From: Chimonanthus salicifolius
Taxonomy: Eukaryota > Streptophyta > Magnoliopsida > Laurales > Calycanthaceae
Assembly: GCA_013350335.1 (NCBI GenBank)
Contig: CM023537.1
Span: forward strand, 44,762,111-44,826,110
Reading direction: 5' to 3'
Length of the DNA: 64,000 bases
The stretch's first letter is position 1. Each line of letters starts with the position of its first letter. Under the pieces are notes generated by a model, which did no database searches, was not told where the DNA came from, and worked only from the letters and a program-made list of their open reading frames with translations. The position numbers were made by a program, and so were the translations under genes. This document shows, one piece after another, positions 1-13,300 of this stretch.

Positions 1-605
1 TTTCTCTATGTTTCTTCCCCTTTTCTTCTTTCTCAGTCTCTTCCGTTGGTGGATTCTGAGTTTTCATCTTCCTCTTCTTCTACAGATTATGATCTTCTTC
101 TCAGTCCCTCTCTCACGTGCTATCACTCTCCCCTTCTCTCTCTCTCTCTCCTCTTCTTTCTTCCCCCTTCTACCCTGTGGTTGCAGACCCTTTCACATCC
201 CCTGTTTCCCAGGCAAGCCACCCACTGCTCTCCTCCACTTCACAATCGTCCAAGCACGAAATCCATCTTCCAAACAAATCCCAGACCCTCGCAAGTGCTT
301 CACCTTCCCTTTCCCCAATATCATCGTCCCAGCCAAGCCATGTCCATTTTCTTTTCTTCTTTTATCTTTACCAAATTAACTCCATTACAAGACCATGCCC
401 ATTACATTCCACCCTAATTTTAATTTACCATTAAAAAAAACCTTTCCCAACACCCAAGACCGACCCACCTTTTCCAAATTTTCATTAACCCCTTTGACCT
501 AGTCAACTCCATTACATCATTTAAATTTCTCAATTCCATTTATTTACCCCGCTAATCAAGTCACACTATCCCCGCTGCATCAATTCCTCAATAACTCTCA
601 TACCA
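1..605. other. CT-rich stretch in ABCG intron 9, no gene seen
   Basis: The first ~430 bases are strongly pyrimidine-rich on the plus strand, which opens several overlapping frames at once; none shows a recognisable domain and I read them as compositional. The remainder is AT-rich. In context this belongs to the intron that follows the last ABCG exon found in the window. It could be a 5' leader of another decayed retroelement, but I see no LTR, primer site or coding match. Confidence 0.5.
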
Positions 606-3381
606 ACGAGGGAGGATCCGTCTGAACTCTCACACTATAGGCCAATTAATCTTGCTGGTAATGTCTAGAAACATATAGCAAAGGTGTTCGCCGATAAGTT
701 AAAAGAGGTGTTACCAGAGATAATAGGAGAATCTCAGGGAGCGTTTGTGGAGGACAGACAAATTTTGGACAGCGTATTGATCGCTAATGAATTAGTCCAA
801 ATGAGATGAAAGGATAAGAAACTGAGGATCCTTTTTAAGATTGACATGGAGAAGGCCTATGACTTTGTAAATTGGGCATTTGTGGGATACCTTTTTGATA
901 GGATTGGTTTTGGTCAACGTTGGAGGCAATGGATGAAAGCCTGAATGGAGATACCATATATTCAACACTGGTAAATGAGTTTCCCACTCCACCAATAGCA
1001 GCTAACAGGGGCCTAAGACAGGGAGATCCACTCTCTCCCTTTATCTTCACACTCGTGTGTAAAAGCTTGAACAAACTTGTGGAAAAAGCTAGAGACCTAG
1101 GTATCGTTAGAGGTTTTGGAACATGATCGCATGGTCCAGTGGTCACACACCTTCAGTTCACAGACAACACCTTATTTTTTTGTGAACCTACCAGAAACAA
1201 AATTATAGGTTACAAAGCGATCCTCGGGTGTTTCGAGATAGTTTCCAGTCTCAGAATTAACCTTGGAAAAAGCACCCTAGTCGGTGTCGGTCTGGACGAT
1301 GAGTCTCTTAAGAAGTTGGCGGATGAGATAGGTTGTGGTATTGGGAAGCTGCCCTTTATCTATCTAGGCCTACCTATGGGAGGGAATTCAAGACTCAAGA
1401 GTTTCTGGGCACCCATAGTAGAAAAGATAGAGAGGAGACTAGTAGGGTGGGGAAGAAAACACCTATCTCTAGGAGAACAATTAACCCTTATCAAATTCGT
1501 GTTAATAAAATCTCCCAACATACTACTTGTCAACAGTTGTTCAAGAGTAAGGAGGAGAAAAAAAAAAGTACACATGGTTGCTTGGTCAGAGGTGACTAAG
1601 CCTAAGTCAAAGGGGGGCCTATTGATCGTTCCGTTGTAGGTTAGAAATCAAGCACTCTTATGCAAGTGGAGTTGGCGCTTCGAGAGAGAAAGGGGAGCCC
1701 AGTGGGTTAGAGTTTTGACCACAGGATACAAAATAGAAGACAGCATAGGGTGGGCTCTGGGTGAAAATGTTGAGAAGGACGGCTCTCTAGCCGTAAAGCT
1801 TGGTGGAGTTTGAGTAGGGGTAGAAGGCTCGTGGGAAATTTGTGATGAGACAAAACTAGACTCCTGGTAGGAAGATGAGACAAAAACACTCTTTTGGAAG
1901 GATCTTTGGTTAGGAGATAGGCCCTTAAAGGAAATGTACCCTAGGTTATTCAGAATAGTTAGGAAACAAACAAATCTTAGTCTAGGATTGTTATGGATTT
2001 GAGGGCGATCACATATCCTGGCTCCTTGACTTCAAGAGAGAATTGAGATCCTTTGAGAGTGAGAGCAGGGAGAACTTGTTAATCCAGTTAGGTGAGTTCC
2101 CACCGTCTTTAGGAGAGAATGATGAACTTGTTTGGACAGGTGACTCCTCGAGTACCTACTCAATTAAGACAATGGTATGTTTGGTCATACAACGACAACA
2201 CAACAAGGACTCTCTCTCATGCCTAGCTTGGAAAAGCCTATCACCCCCAAAGGTTCAATATTTTGTGTGGTGTGCTTTAAAGGGAAAGGTTCTAACTAGA
2301 ATGATCTGAAAATAAGAGGGTTTTTGTGATTGGAGGAGGGTCTTAGTTGCTCACTGTGTGGATCACTAGAAGAGGATGTTGATCACCTTTTCGCTAGATG
2401 CCCAGTCACGTGGAATATGTGGATAAATTTCGTTAACCTTTTGGGAGTACCACTTTTCGAAAGAACCAATGAAGGAATAGTGAGGTCTTGGTTCCTCTCT
2501 AGACTTAACCCTAGGATGAAGGCTGCCTAGAACACGATTCCAGCAGCAGTCTTATGGTCCATTTGAAATGAGAGAAACTCCAGAATCTTCGAGGGGAAGT
2601 CAACTGAGGTAAGCGAGCTCTTTCAGAAAACCAAATGGAGGCTTAGCGTATAGCTTCTTTCTGGTAAAGAGTTCAAAGGGACTCAAAGCCACCGATTTAT
2701 TTTGCTCGTAAGAAGGGTGCATGTGCGGATACCCTAGGAAGCCAAAAGCCTTAGTCAACCAGTCCACTCCTCAACAAGGTGTCCAGAAATTCAATGTAGA
2801 TAGAGCCTCTAAGGGAAAATCGGGACCAACAGGAATATGAGTCGTCCTTAAAGACCACAACGACAAAACTTCCCCAATATTCACAGATTCGGTGGGGCTT
2901 AGGGATTCAAACGAGGTGGAACTACTCAGTATTAGGAAAGCTTTGACCATTTAGAAAGTTTTCGGACAAGGAAAACTAATCATAGAGGGGGATACGGTAA
3001 ATGCAATCAAATGGGCTAAGGGACTGAAGCAACCTCCCTGGAGACTGATTACCATGGTTAGGGAGATAAAGGCTCTCACTTCGAGTCTCGAGGTATCCTT
3101 TTCCCTAGTCAGTTGCACAGCTAATGGAGTTGCGGACTTCTTCACAAACAATGGGGTAGACAATTCAGTTTCAGACATCTTCAACCTTTGAGATAGGAGT
3201 TCGAGCAAGATTGATGCTCAATTGATCTTATTTGTTACATGGACGTTTTTATGTTCTTCCGCTTCTTATGTGTACTTTTTCAGGGTCGAAACCTTATAGA
3301 CCCCTTTTTGCTTTGACGTAATTGTACTGTTTATTTCTATATTAATATAGTATGTCTTTGTTACTGGTCAAAAAAAAAAAA
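606..3381 (+). mobile_element. 5'-truncated L1-type LINE with RT, zf-RVT and RNase H, inactive (LINE A)
   Basis: Plant L1-like non-LTR retrotransposon remnant. Conceptual translation in shifting frames gives, in order: the RT N-terminal block (HYRPI-like at ~640, then [15 protein letters not shown] around 690-740), the RT core with [20 protein letters not shown] near 1010-1070, a degenerate catalytic box (QFTDNTLFF at ~1152, where active relatives have FADD), the LGLPMGG segment near 1366, a zf-RVT-like region (LAWKSLSPPKVQYFVWCALK, 2224-2283), and a C-terminal RNase H ([13 protein letters not shown], about 3004-3042). Many stops and frameshifts interrupt it. The endonuclease and ORF1 are absent, as expected from 5' truncation. 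The 3' end reads TTACTGGTCA followed by a 12-A tail at 3370-3381, matching the ends of the other LINEs here. It lies in ABCG intron 9, antisense to the gene. Confidence 0.88.
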
Positions 3382-3382
3382 G

Positions 3383-3530
3383 AGTTAGAGGGAGGCCATT
3401 AAAGAGATGGATTGAAACGGTAAGTGTGACAACACATGAGATGACAAAGAACATGGTTGTCAATAGGACTGAGTGGAAAAGTATAACTCAAAAAACACTA
3501 GATAGGTAGGACAAAGGTTTTGAAAGCGAT
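3383..3530 (+). mobile_element. Possible 3' remnant of an RTE-like LINE
   Basis: Directly after the poly-A of LINE A, one frame reads GRPLKRWIETVSVTTHEM and then NRTEWKSI. This resembles the C-terminal tail of RTE-type endonuclease/RT proteins (pattern G-R-P-x-x-x-W-x-E-x-V, later R-x-x-W). The match is short and from memory of the family, so it could be chance. Confidence 0.35.
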
Positions 3531-3590
3531 GACAAAAGCTGCATCAAAAATCAGTCTAACTGGAACACTTCAGGTATGTATTTAAAGGTC

Positions 3591-3592
<2 letters not shown>

Positions 3593-3632
<40 letters not shown>
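3593..3632. repeat. (GA)n microsatellite
   Basis: Perfect AG/GA dinucleotide run of about 40 bases in ABCG intron 9. Such runs are usually length-polymorphic. Confidence 0.95.
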
Positions 3633-3637
<5 letters not shown>

Positions 3638-4078
3638 CCATAGGAGAGGGAAGAGAGATACACGCTTTTATGTAAACAAGTAATAAGAACTAGACTCGGT
3701 TTCAAGTCCAATCTGATCAAACCCATAACCACACCAAGCTCATAAATCTAAACCGTTGATCATCTATGTCAAGCTTAAAAAACATGCCCCAAATTCAAAA
3801 TCAATATACAAGCAAAGAAGACCAAACAAGAAATATGTATGTAATTATATGCATATCTATATCTACATATAACAAATGCATATAAAGGCAGTAATATGCA
3901 AGTAGATAGTCATTTTGATGAGCTCTAAATTTGAAAAGGAGATCCTAATCAAAATTTTGGAAACTTGTGAGGCATAAAGCCACGAAAGCCTCTCTCCTTG
4001 AGGTTGATGCCTTGTTCATGATCTAATGACAAAAGAAAAAATAACATAAATATATATAAAAAAAGAGTAAAATCTTAC

Positions 4079-4375
4079 CTGGGTTGGTGAACAACCATGC
4101 AAACATTTACACCTTCAAGAGCCTCACGTCGAAGAGCTCTAAGAAGCAACTGAGAGGAAGCACTGTCTAAACCAGATGTGGGTTCATCAAGAATTAGCAA
4201 AGATGGTTCCATGACCATTTCCAATCCTACATTCACTCGTTTTCTTTGCCCTCCGGAGATTCCCCTCTTCTCCACTGTTCCAACCAAAGAATCTCGTACT
4301 AGCTGTAGCCCCAAAGACTCGATAACTCTTTCAACAACAAGCACTTTATCCTCTTTTGGCATGTCGGAAGAAAGC
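4079..4375 (-). CDS. ABCG exon 9: signature motif, Walker B, H-loop
   Basis: 297 nt. Begins [20 protein letters not shown] and contains [40 protein letters not shown] and [14 protein letters not shown] signature, Walker B with catalytic Glu, D-loop and switch His are all present, so the nucleotide-binding domain is complete. Donor CCCAG|GTAAGA at 4078. The acceptor (CACTGGAG|GCTTTC) has a poor pyrimidine tract; position set by frame with exon 8. No further exon is visible to the left. Confidence 0.92.
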
Positions 4376-7300
4376 CTCCAGTGATCAAAACCCATGGTAG
4401 TAAGGAGGGTCATGAGAGAGAGAGAGAAAGAAAAAATAATATAAAATAAAACAAAAAGTCAAATGAAAAGAATATTGCATGAATTAGGAGGTGTGCGTTG
4501 TAAGATCTTTAACCATATTTTCATTAAAGAACTAAATTAATATCTTAAACAAGTTATGATGATAGATGCATTGAATTAAGATGTCATTGATATCTAATTT
4601 GTCCAGTTTGAATCAAATAAGGTTCATAAAAGAAAGAACTATATTTACAACAAATAAGTAGGTACAATTAAATGGATATTATATGCTTGATATGAATGAT
4701 AGCTATTGGTTTCAAGTATTAGTAGTTTATGAGCAACTTTAAGATCCATTGCTACAAGGGAGTTGTCACCAAAGTGAATGCAAAGAGAACTAAAACCCAC
4801 CAATTATAACCTAAGTTCCACAGTTACAGGTGTGCAAGTCAGAGTCTGACATGAGTACAAGGTGTCAAACTTAGCAAGCCAAAAATAATAGGACACTAGA
4901 ACACGGCACCATATTTAATTAAATATAAATCTAAATTTATTCAAAATGAAACTAAGATGCACAAATAACACTAAAAAAAATAGTTTTACTTTAAACAGTT
5001 AAGCGACCATCAAATTGATATTTTATTTAGGGTTTTAAGAAGAAAAAGGAGTTGTAATATTTTAGTCAGCTTGGAACAAAAATGTTAAGGGATACTAGAA
5101 GAGACTGTCAAGAATAAGTGTTCGACACAAGTGCATCAAACATCTTGAAATAGTCTATGCAACATAGATTATAATCAAACAGCCAAAGCACCTTGTTCTA
5201 ATATGTCCATAATCTATAATGGGTTCATAATCCAAGCCATAATCCATGATTAAGTGCTAGTTTTAGAAGACAATAAACTCCTACATTAAATCATTTTGCA
5301 ATATTTTTTTTCTTACTCAGTATTGGTCAAAGGATTCGATGAAACTTGTGTAGAGGATTCCACTTACTCAATATTGGTGAATGGTTCTCCTATCAAACCT
5401 ATAGCTTCCACTGGAGGTCTTAGACAGGGAGATCTGCTCTCTCCCTTCATCTTTACAAAAGTGGGTGAAAGCTTGAACTCATTACTGGAAAAGACAAAAG
5501 AACTGGGCATTGTTAAAGGATTCGCAAACAACACCCTATTCTTCTGTGAACCCAATAAAGGTGAATTTAAGGGATACAAAACGGTTCTCAGGTGCTTTGA
5601 ATTAGTTCCAGACTCAAAATCAATCTAGGAAAAGCACCCTTGTAAGAATAGGTGTAGAAGACGAGATTGGTTACACTACGGGAAAACTACCCTTCGCATA
5701 TCTAGGCTTACGAGTGAGAGGAACCCTAGGCTCAAGAGATTATGGGTACCGGTAGTGGGAAAAAAAATAGAGAGGAGGCTAGCTGGTTGGGGTAGGAAGC
5801 ACCTATCATTAGGAGGAAGGATAACCCTCGTCAAATCCGACTTAATAATTCTTCCAATGTAATGCCCAAAGGAATTCTGAGGAAACTAGAACAGTTGTTT
5901 AGGAAATTCCTTTGGGGCGACAGAAGATAAAAAGAAAGTACATATGGTCACATGGTCAGAAGTGATTAAACATATATCAAAGGGAGGCCTTGGTTAGTTC
6001 CACTTCAGATTAGAAATCAAGCCCTATTATATAAGTGGAGTTGGAGGTCGAGAGAGAGAAGGAAGCCTTGTGGGTAAGAGCGTTGCCTGCAAGGTACGGA
6101 ATGGTAGACATTAGTGGGTGGGCTTTGGGAGAAGACGTCGAGAAGTTTGGTTCCCAAATCGTTAAGGCCTGGTGGAGCCTAGGCCAGGGCAGGAACTTAG
6201 TGGGAAACATGTCTAGGGATAAGCTTAGACACCTGGTTGGAAGAGGAGGCAAGACTCTCTTTTGGAAAAATCTATGGCTTGGGGACAGGCTAATAAAGGA
6301 TGTGTTTCCTAGGCTTTATAGGATAGTCAAGAACAAACACACCTCAGTTTGGCATTGTTACAAAGTAGAAGGCGTACACGTATCGTGGCCGCTCAACTTC
6401 AAGAGAGAGTGGAGATCTTTCGACAAAGAGAGTCTGGAGGTTTTCTTAACCCAATTAGGCAAACATCCATAATCCAAGGACAAGGAGGATGAGCTCATTT
6501 GGATAGGAAATTCTTCGGGTACCTTCTCAGTCAAATCGATGGTCCAGTTGACCCTTCATCAACAATACAATGAGGACCCTCGGCCCTGTGTAGGTTGGAA
6601 AAGCCTAGCACCCCCAAGGGTCCAATCTTTTGTGTGGGGCGCTCTGAAAGGTAAGGTACTCACTAGAATGGACCTCAAGAAGAGAGGGTTATGAGATCGA
6701 AGGAGGATCTGAGCTACCCACTCTGTGGATCGACGGAAAAAGACGTAGAACAGCTTCATAGGGTGATGAATGTCCAAGAATCTGTGGACACAATTTGCTA
6801 GTCTAATGGGAGTGCCATGGGGTTTTTATAGGACTTGCGAAGGGGTAGTAGGTCCTGGTACCAGAGGGCCCACATAGGGAGAGAGTTGAACCTGTCTCTA
6901 TAGCATAATATTGTCCATTTTGGACTTCGGAAAACCCTCACGGTTTTGCATTGGGCTCAAATATCACCCTTGGACCCAAAAGGCCTTGTGCTAGAGGGGA
7001 GGGGTACTCCCTCTTATATCCCACCACCAATTCTACCTCATGGGCAGTGTGTGACCTTTTCCCCTCTCCCATTGCCACCCTCTCACAAAGGGCCCCCTCT
7101 TGGGGTGGGGTATCACATGTTCAGTTTAATAGGATTAGTGGGGAGAGAGTAGCATTGTTGCAAAAGGGAGTTCTCAATTGAGGAAATTAAGGCTACACTA
7201 GATGGTTTAGTAGGAGATAAAGCACCAAGCCCAGATAGTTTCAATTTTACTTTCTTTCAAGCTTGTTGGGAGACTATTGGGTAGGATTTTTTGAGGGTTT

Positions 7301-10300
7301 TTAAGGAATTTCATCAGTCTGGAGTTGTGAACAAAACTTTAAAGAATTCTTTTATTACCCTGGTCCCTAAAAGAGAAGGTATGTCTGAGTTATTACATTA
7401 TCGTCCTATTAGCCTGGTCGATAGTGTCTATAAACTATTGGCCAAAGTGTTGGCGGATAAGTTGAAGAAAGCTCTTCCTGAGATTATAGGTAAATCACAG
7501 AGGGCCTTTGTGGAGGATCAACAGATTTTAGATAGGGTTCTACTAGCAAATGAACTTGTCCATATGAGGTGCAAAGAGAAAACACTGAGTCTTCTTTTCA
7601 AGATTGACATGGAGAACGCTTATGATTTTGTAGATTGGTCCTTTGTAGGTTAACTCTTTGAAAGGATGGGTTTTGGGCGGTTATGGTGTCAATGGATGAA
7701 AGCATACATTGAGGATACAACTTATTCAGTCTTGGTCAATGGTTCCCCAACTTCACCTATAAAAGCTAACAAGGGTCTGAGACAAGGAGATCCTATGTCT
7801 CCTTTTTATCTTTACTCTTGTGGGAGAAAGCCTTAATAAGTTGGTGGAACAAGCTAGGATCGTAGGAATTGTTAGTGGCTTTTGTAAATTGGTGAATGAG
7901 CCAACAATTACTCATTTACAATTTGATGATGATACTTTGTTCTTTTGCGAACCAAATAAGAAGGAAGTCCTGAGATACAAAGCGATTCTTAGATGTTTTA
8001 AGCTGGTTTCAGGTCTAAAAATCAATCTTGGAAAGAGCACTATGATTGGAATAGAGATGGCACGGGGACATCTCAAGGAGTTTGCAGATGAAATAGGGTG
8101 TGGTATTGGGAAAATTCCATTTATTTATCTAGGACTTCCGGTGGGAGGGAATCCAAGACGTTTATCTTTTTGGACTCCGGGAGGGGTAGGCAATATCTAT
8201 CTTTGGAAGGGAGAGTTACTCTTATCAAGTCTGTCTTATTGAATCTCCCTATTTACTACTTATCACTCTTTGAAATGCCAAAAAGGGTGAGGGAAATTGA
8301 TCAATTGGTGAGGAATTTTTTATGGGGTGAAAAGATGCGAAAGGAAGGTTTATTTGGTGGCATGGTTGGAGGTTGTGAAGCCCAAGTCCAAAGGAGGTTT
8401 GGGAATTGTTCCACTTCACTTGAGAAATCAGGCTAGGTTATGCAAGTGGGGAAGGCGATTTGGGAGAGAGAGGGAGTCCTTGTGGGTTTGAGTTTTGAGA
8501 GCTAAATATGGTTTGGCAGACAATTGTGCTTGGAGTTTAGGAGATAAGGTGGAGGTAGTGGTTCAACGATAGTTAAGGCCTAGTGAAAATCGAGTCAAGG
8601 ATTGGGGGGAGCATGTTTAGTAGAAAAACTAGAGCGTTCTGGTCAGATTTGTAGTTAGGGGAGCGACCTTTAAAGGAAATTTACCCAAGGCTCTTTAGGA
8701 TCTCAAGGAACAAAAGGGCTCTGGTTAAGGATTGCTACCAAAGGGAGGGTAATGAGATTTCATGGAATCTTGAGTTTCATTGGGAACTTCGCTCTTTTGA
8801 AGTTGGGACTAAAGTCGATCTTTTAGCTCAACTACAGGAATTTCCTTTGTCATTAGATGAAGAGGATGAACTGATTTGGACGGGTTACTCATCAGGTGTC
8901 TACTCAGTCAAGTCAATGGTGGATTTGTTGCTTAAAGATCAATTTCAAGATGAAATTACCACGAACATGGCTTGGAAAGGTGTGGCGTCGCCTAGGGTAC
9001 AGATCTTTGAATTGTTTATATTAAAAGGGAGGGTGCTAACTAGAGCAGAATTTAGGAGACGAGGGATGCTAGGTTTGGAAGAGGATATTTTATGTCCTCT
9101 TTGTGCCTTAGAAGAGGAGGCTTTAGACCCATATGTTTGTTACTTGTCTAGTTGCTCAAAGTTTGTGGATGAACTTTGCTGATCTTCTAGGTGTGCCTTG
9201 GGTATTAGACAAAACCTGTGTGGGGTGTGTAGACTCTTGGTTGTTAGTGGGGCTGCAACCTAGATTGAAAGTGGCTTGATATACAACCCAGGTGTTGTTA
9301 TGTGGTCACTTTGGAAGAAGAGGAATTCTAGAATATTTGAAGGAAGTCACTAGATGTTCATGACCTATTTCAGTTAACAAAGTGGAGACTTTGTGTGAGA
9401 CTTTTGTCTAGTACCGAGTTTAAGGGTTTACAACCATTGCATCTCATATTGTCTTGGGAATGGTGCATGAAGTATTCTAGATGGAAAAGGAAACTAGAGG
9501 ATAGTTGGAATCCACCGAAACGAGATGTAATGAAGTTTAATGTCGATAGTGCTACGAGGGGAAAACCAGGTTTGAGGAATCATGAAGGCCGAACAACGAT
9601 CATGTTCAACGAATCGATTGGTATTAAATATTCAAATGAGGCAGAAATCCTTAGTATAAGGAGAGCTTTGGCCATTTGGAAAGTCCATGGGCAAGGTAAA
9701 CCAGTGATTGAAAGGGATTCGGCAAATGCAATCAAATGGGCTAATAGGCAAAGGTGTCCTCCTTGGAAATTGATCACTACGGTTAGGGAGATTAGAGCTT
9801 CGATGACAGGGCTTGATGTTTCCTTCATTCATGTTAGTCGTTCAGCTAATAGCGTGGCAGACTACTTTGCTAAGTTGGGAGTTGATAATGACTTCTCAGG
9901 AGTCTTCTTCTTTTGACTTTTTGAGGATGACCATTTGACTGCATTTTGGACGGAGGGGATATTTGATTGTAGTTTCTGATTTGTACCTTGTGATTGTATT
10001 TTGTTTTTTTCGTTCTCTTTTAGGTCTATCACTGTTAGACCCATTTTCTTTTGTTGTACTTGCACTTTCTTATTCAATGAATTAACATTGTTACTGCTCA
10101 AAAAAAATTGAGGAAGAAGTCTATTGCATTGTAGTATATTTTTCACAATAACAAGAAGACCTTAATATAAAGGAAAGCTACAGACAGCATGCACATAGTA
10201 CTCTTCAAAGAGAAATGTCAATTGTGCAAGTATAGTAGTCCTAGTGGCTATATAAACTATATTCGCACATGTACATAGTAGTCCTTAGGACTAATTGAAC

Positions 10301-13300
10301 ATGTAGTCCTTCAACCTCCCCGCCCTCTGCTCCTAACACCTTGAACACCACAAAGAGAGAGAGAGAGAGAAAAGGGGAAATCTGCATTCTTATATTTCTA
10401 CATCTAGAATCCAATTTGTTTTGTTGATAATAATAGGAATTGAACCATTATGGCAAGGAAGGTTTGATCAGAGGGAAAGAGGTAAAAATTGGAACAAAAA
10501 AAATCATGTGATTCATGCAATTCTGAAAAAAAAAAAAAAGAATAGGTAAAGTTTCATCATTGAGTGACAAGTGGAAAACTGCAACTCCCACCACATTATA
10601 GTGTGTCTACACATCCTCATCGATGTTGGAGAAAGAGAGAGATTATAAAACATGTTTTTTTCTTTTTTTAGGAGATTTCAATCTCTTTTAATCCTGGATT
10701 TTGGCTAAAAGCATGTATCCCACAAAATTGGGTTAGATTGGAGGTGTGCTTCAGACATGCTAGGCATATAGTGAATGGTGTAGCGAACTTTTTCACCAAG
10801 TGGGAGTAGAGATAGTGGAAGCAACTGTTGATTTTCATGTGACTATTTGTTTTGAGCCTTCTATGGTTGTATTGGTTTGCTTGAGAGTTAAGTTGGTATT
10901 GTCTTTGTAGTGCTGTGGCTAGTATAGTTCTCATATACTAGCTTGTCTTATTTATAATATTTTCTTCCTATTCTGATGATATTTCTTTGTTACCATTTCA
11001 AAAATAAAAAAGGGTAATTTGATAAGCATTGTTGACATTTTTCCTTCTTCAAATGGAAAGCCACCAATAATTTTTGATTCTCAATTGGGGATTGACAATG
11101 ATGGCTTTAATGGAGATGGAGACAGATCTTTGTCGGGGGCCAACAACTGAAAGACTTCGGAAAGAACGTCAAGAAGCTTCCCATGGTACTAGGTAAAATA
11201 TATTTTGTTTTACTTTTAAACTAGGAGGGGAAGAAGGGGGGGTGGGGGGCGGGGATCATTTATTAATATATAGTTAAAAAAAAAAAAAACAACTGAAGCA
11301 TACCTGCACTTTGCATTGAACCAGAGATTCTCCTCCACTGTCAAGTTTCCATGCACAATATCATCTTGTGGCACAAAACCAGTTATCTTCTTGTATGAAC
11401 GGATAGATTCTGTTTTTCCATTTATAAGAATTTGACCGTTCACTATGCACCCTGTGGCTTTTCCAGCCACAGCATTAAGAAATGTTGTTTTTCCTGCTCC
11501 AGATGGGCCCATGACAGCAGATACACGGCCAGGAGAAATTTTCCCACTCACACACCTCAATAGGTGCTTTTTCTTTCCTTTCAGAGTTAGAGTAAGATCT
11601 TTGAAAGCAACCTCAATCATAGGCCTAATCCTTTTCTCAGTATTAGTTGCCATTGAAATTACTCCTGAAAATGTCAAGTCCTTGTTCTTCTGCTGTTGAG
11701 CTTTTTCTTTCTCAAGTTGACCATATGCATATTTGAAAACTTGGCTACGGGTATGCAGATGCTTGTCTTTAGGTGCATTTTTTTCATTTTTTTTAATATT
11801 TTTATTACCAATATCCGGACTAAATCCTTCAATACTATAAAGATCCTCTTCAATTTCATGCATCGTCTTCATAAGGTTACTTGGTTCTCTTGATGTTGAT
11901 GTTGAAAATGTTTGTTGTGAATCAATTGAAGAAGAACAAGACATCTGTTGTAGTAATGCATCCTCTGGTCCAGTCTTAGGTTCAGTCAGAACCTTCAAAG
12001 GCTCTGCTTTGTTTACTGTTTGTTTGCGAGAAAATGTACGTGATAACTGTGATTGCAGTTCAAGTGCATGCTTCTTAGCAACATTTTTAGCTGCTTTCCA
12101 CCTTTCACGTGCTCGTACAGTTTCTCTGACACTCTTTGCTGCAGCTTCCCTTGATTTGGCCAGTCGTCTCTCACGAGTAGTGAGAACTTGGTCAGAGCAG
12201 TTATAGATGATCAGCAGTAAAGTACTGAGAGCAGCCTACAGAAATAAATGGAGGTAGGTGTCAAATATTATATGCAATTTGAATGAGTAAGTAAATAAAA
12301 ATATTGTAAGCGTAAGTTGCACAACAGAGTGAACAAGAAAAAAGCATAACAGGATGAAAAGGCTCTTTTTTGTTATTTTCATTTAGTAATGTTTTCTGGT
12401 AAGTCAAATTTTGATGGTAGAAGTATCATGGCCATCCTCGTAATCTTAATTCAAGAATTATTTGTATGCTTCTGGAAATAAACCACCATCATATGAAATT
12501 TGCTTGTTAATTATCCCAAAAAGCAATCAAGGGTGCGTCAAGAACCTCTGAGAAACCAAACTACTGTAACCTTTGAATTGGTGTCCAGGTTGAAGATTAA
12601 CCTGGGAAAAATAGGATGAGTCTATCCCTCTCTTCTACACACCTCAAGGCTACCTCTGCTTCATTCTTGTCTTTGAATTAGACAGCCAAGCACTTTCCCA
12701 ATTTTTTGAATTTTCTCACCATCTTCCTTAGAATACCCACGGTTCTGAAGAGCTAGCAAACTGCTTCCTGATGAGGATTTGGTAGAAATTCCTTCTCTGC
12801 AATGAGGAAGACTGTAACAACCTTATTTTCCTTCGCCTGTTTCTGTGTCTGTTTGATGTGACTAAGTCCCTTTGTTAGCTGAGTCCCCAGTGGAACCCAG
12901 CAACTAAGGACTCATTCCTTCCCTGCCGTTATCGCAGATTGACTGACAGTCGTCACCCTCTCTAGCTTCACTGTTACTACCAGTCTTCTTCTCCTGCTGA
13001 AAGTTTGACGATTGAGGCAACTTCTTTGCCACCACCACCAACCTCTGAAGGTTTATCTTCCTCGTATGCTTCTCTGTCACTACTTTTTCCTTATGTCCAA
13101 CAGTTGGATGCCCGTGATCTGAACAGGCACTGGAATGACGCTGGGTCGAAGCTAAAGGACCTCACCTTGGGCTTGGGTTGTTTGATAGGCTGTTAGGCCC
13201 GATAATATGTTGGCTAGGCTTATATGAGGGCCTAGTCAGTACCTGTTTGACGTTCTGGGTAGCTGAAGCAAGCCCTAGTTCAGGTGGTCCACCTTTGGAC

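Noticed and set aside
8..434. Three overlapping plus-strand frames over 100 codons near the window start
   Set aside because: All come from one CT-rich tract; low-complexity Ser/Leu/Pro/Phe text with no domain.
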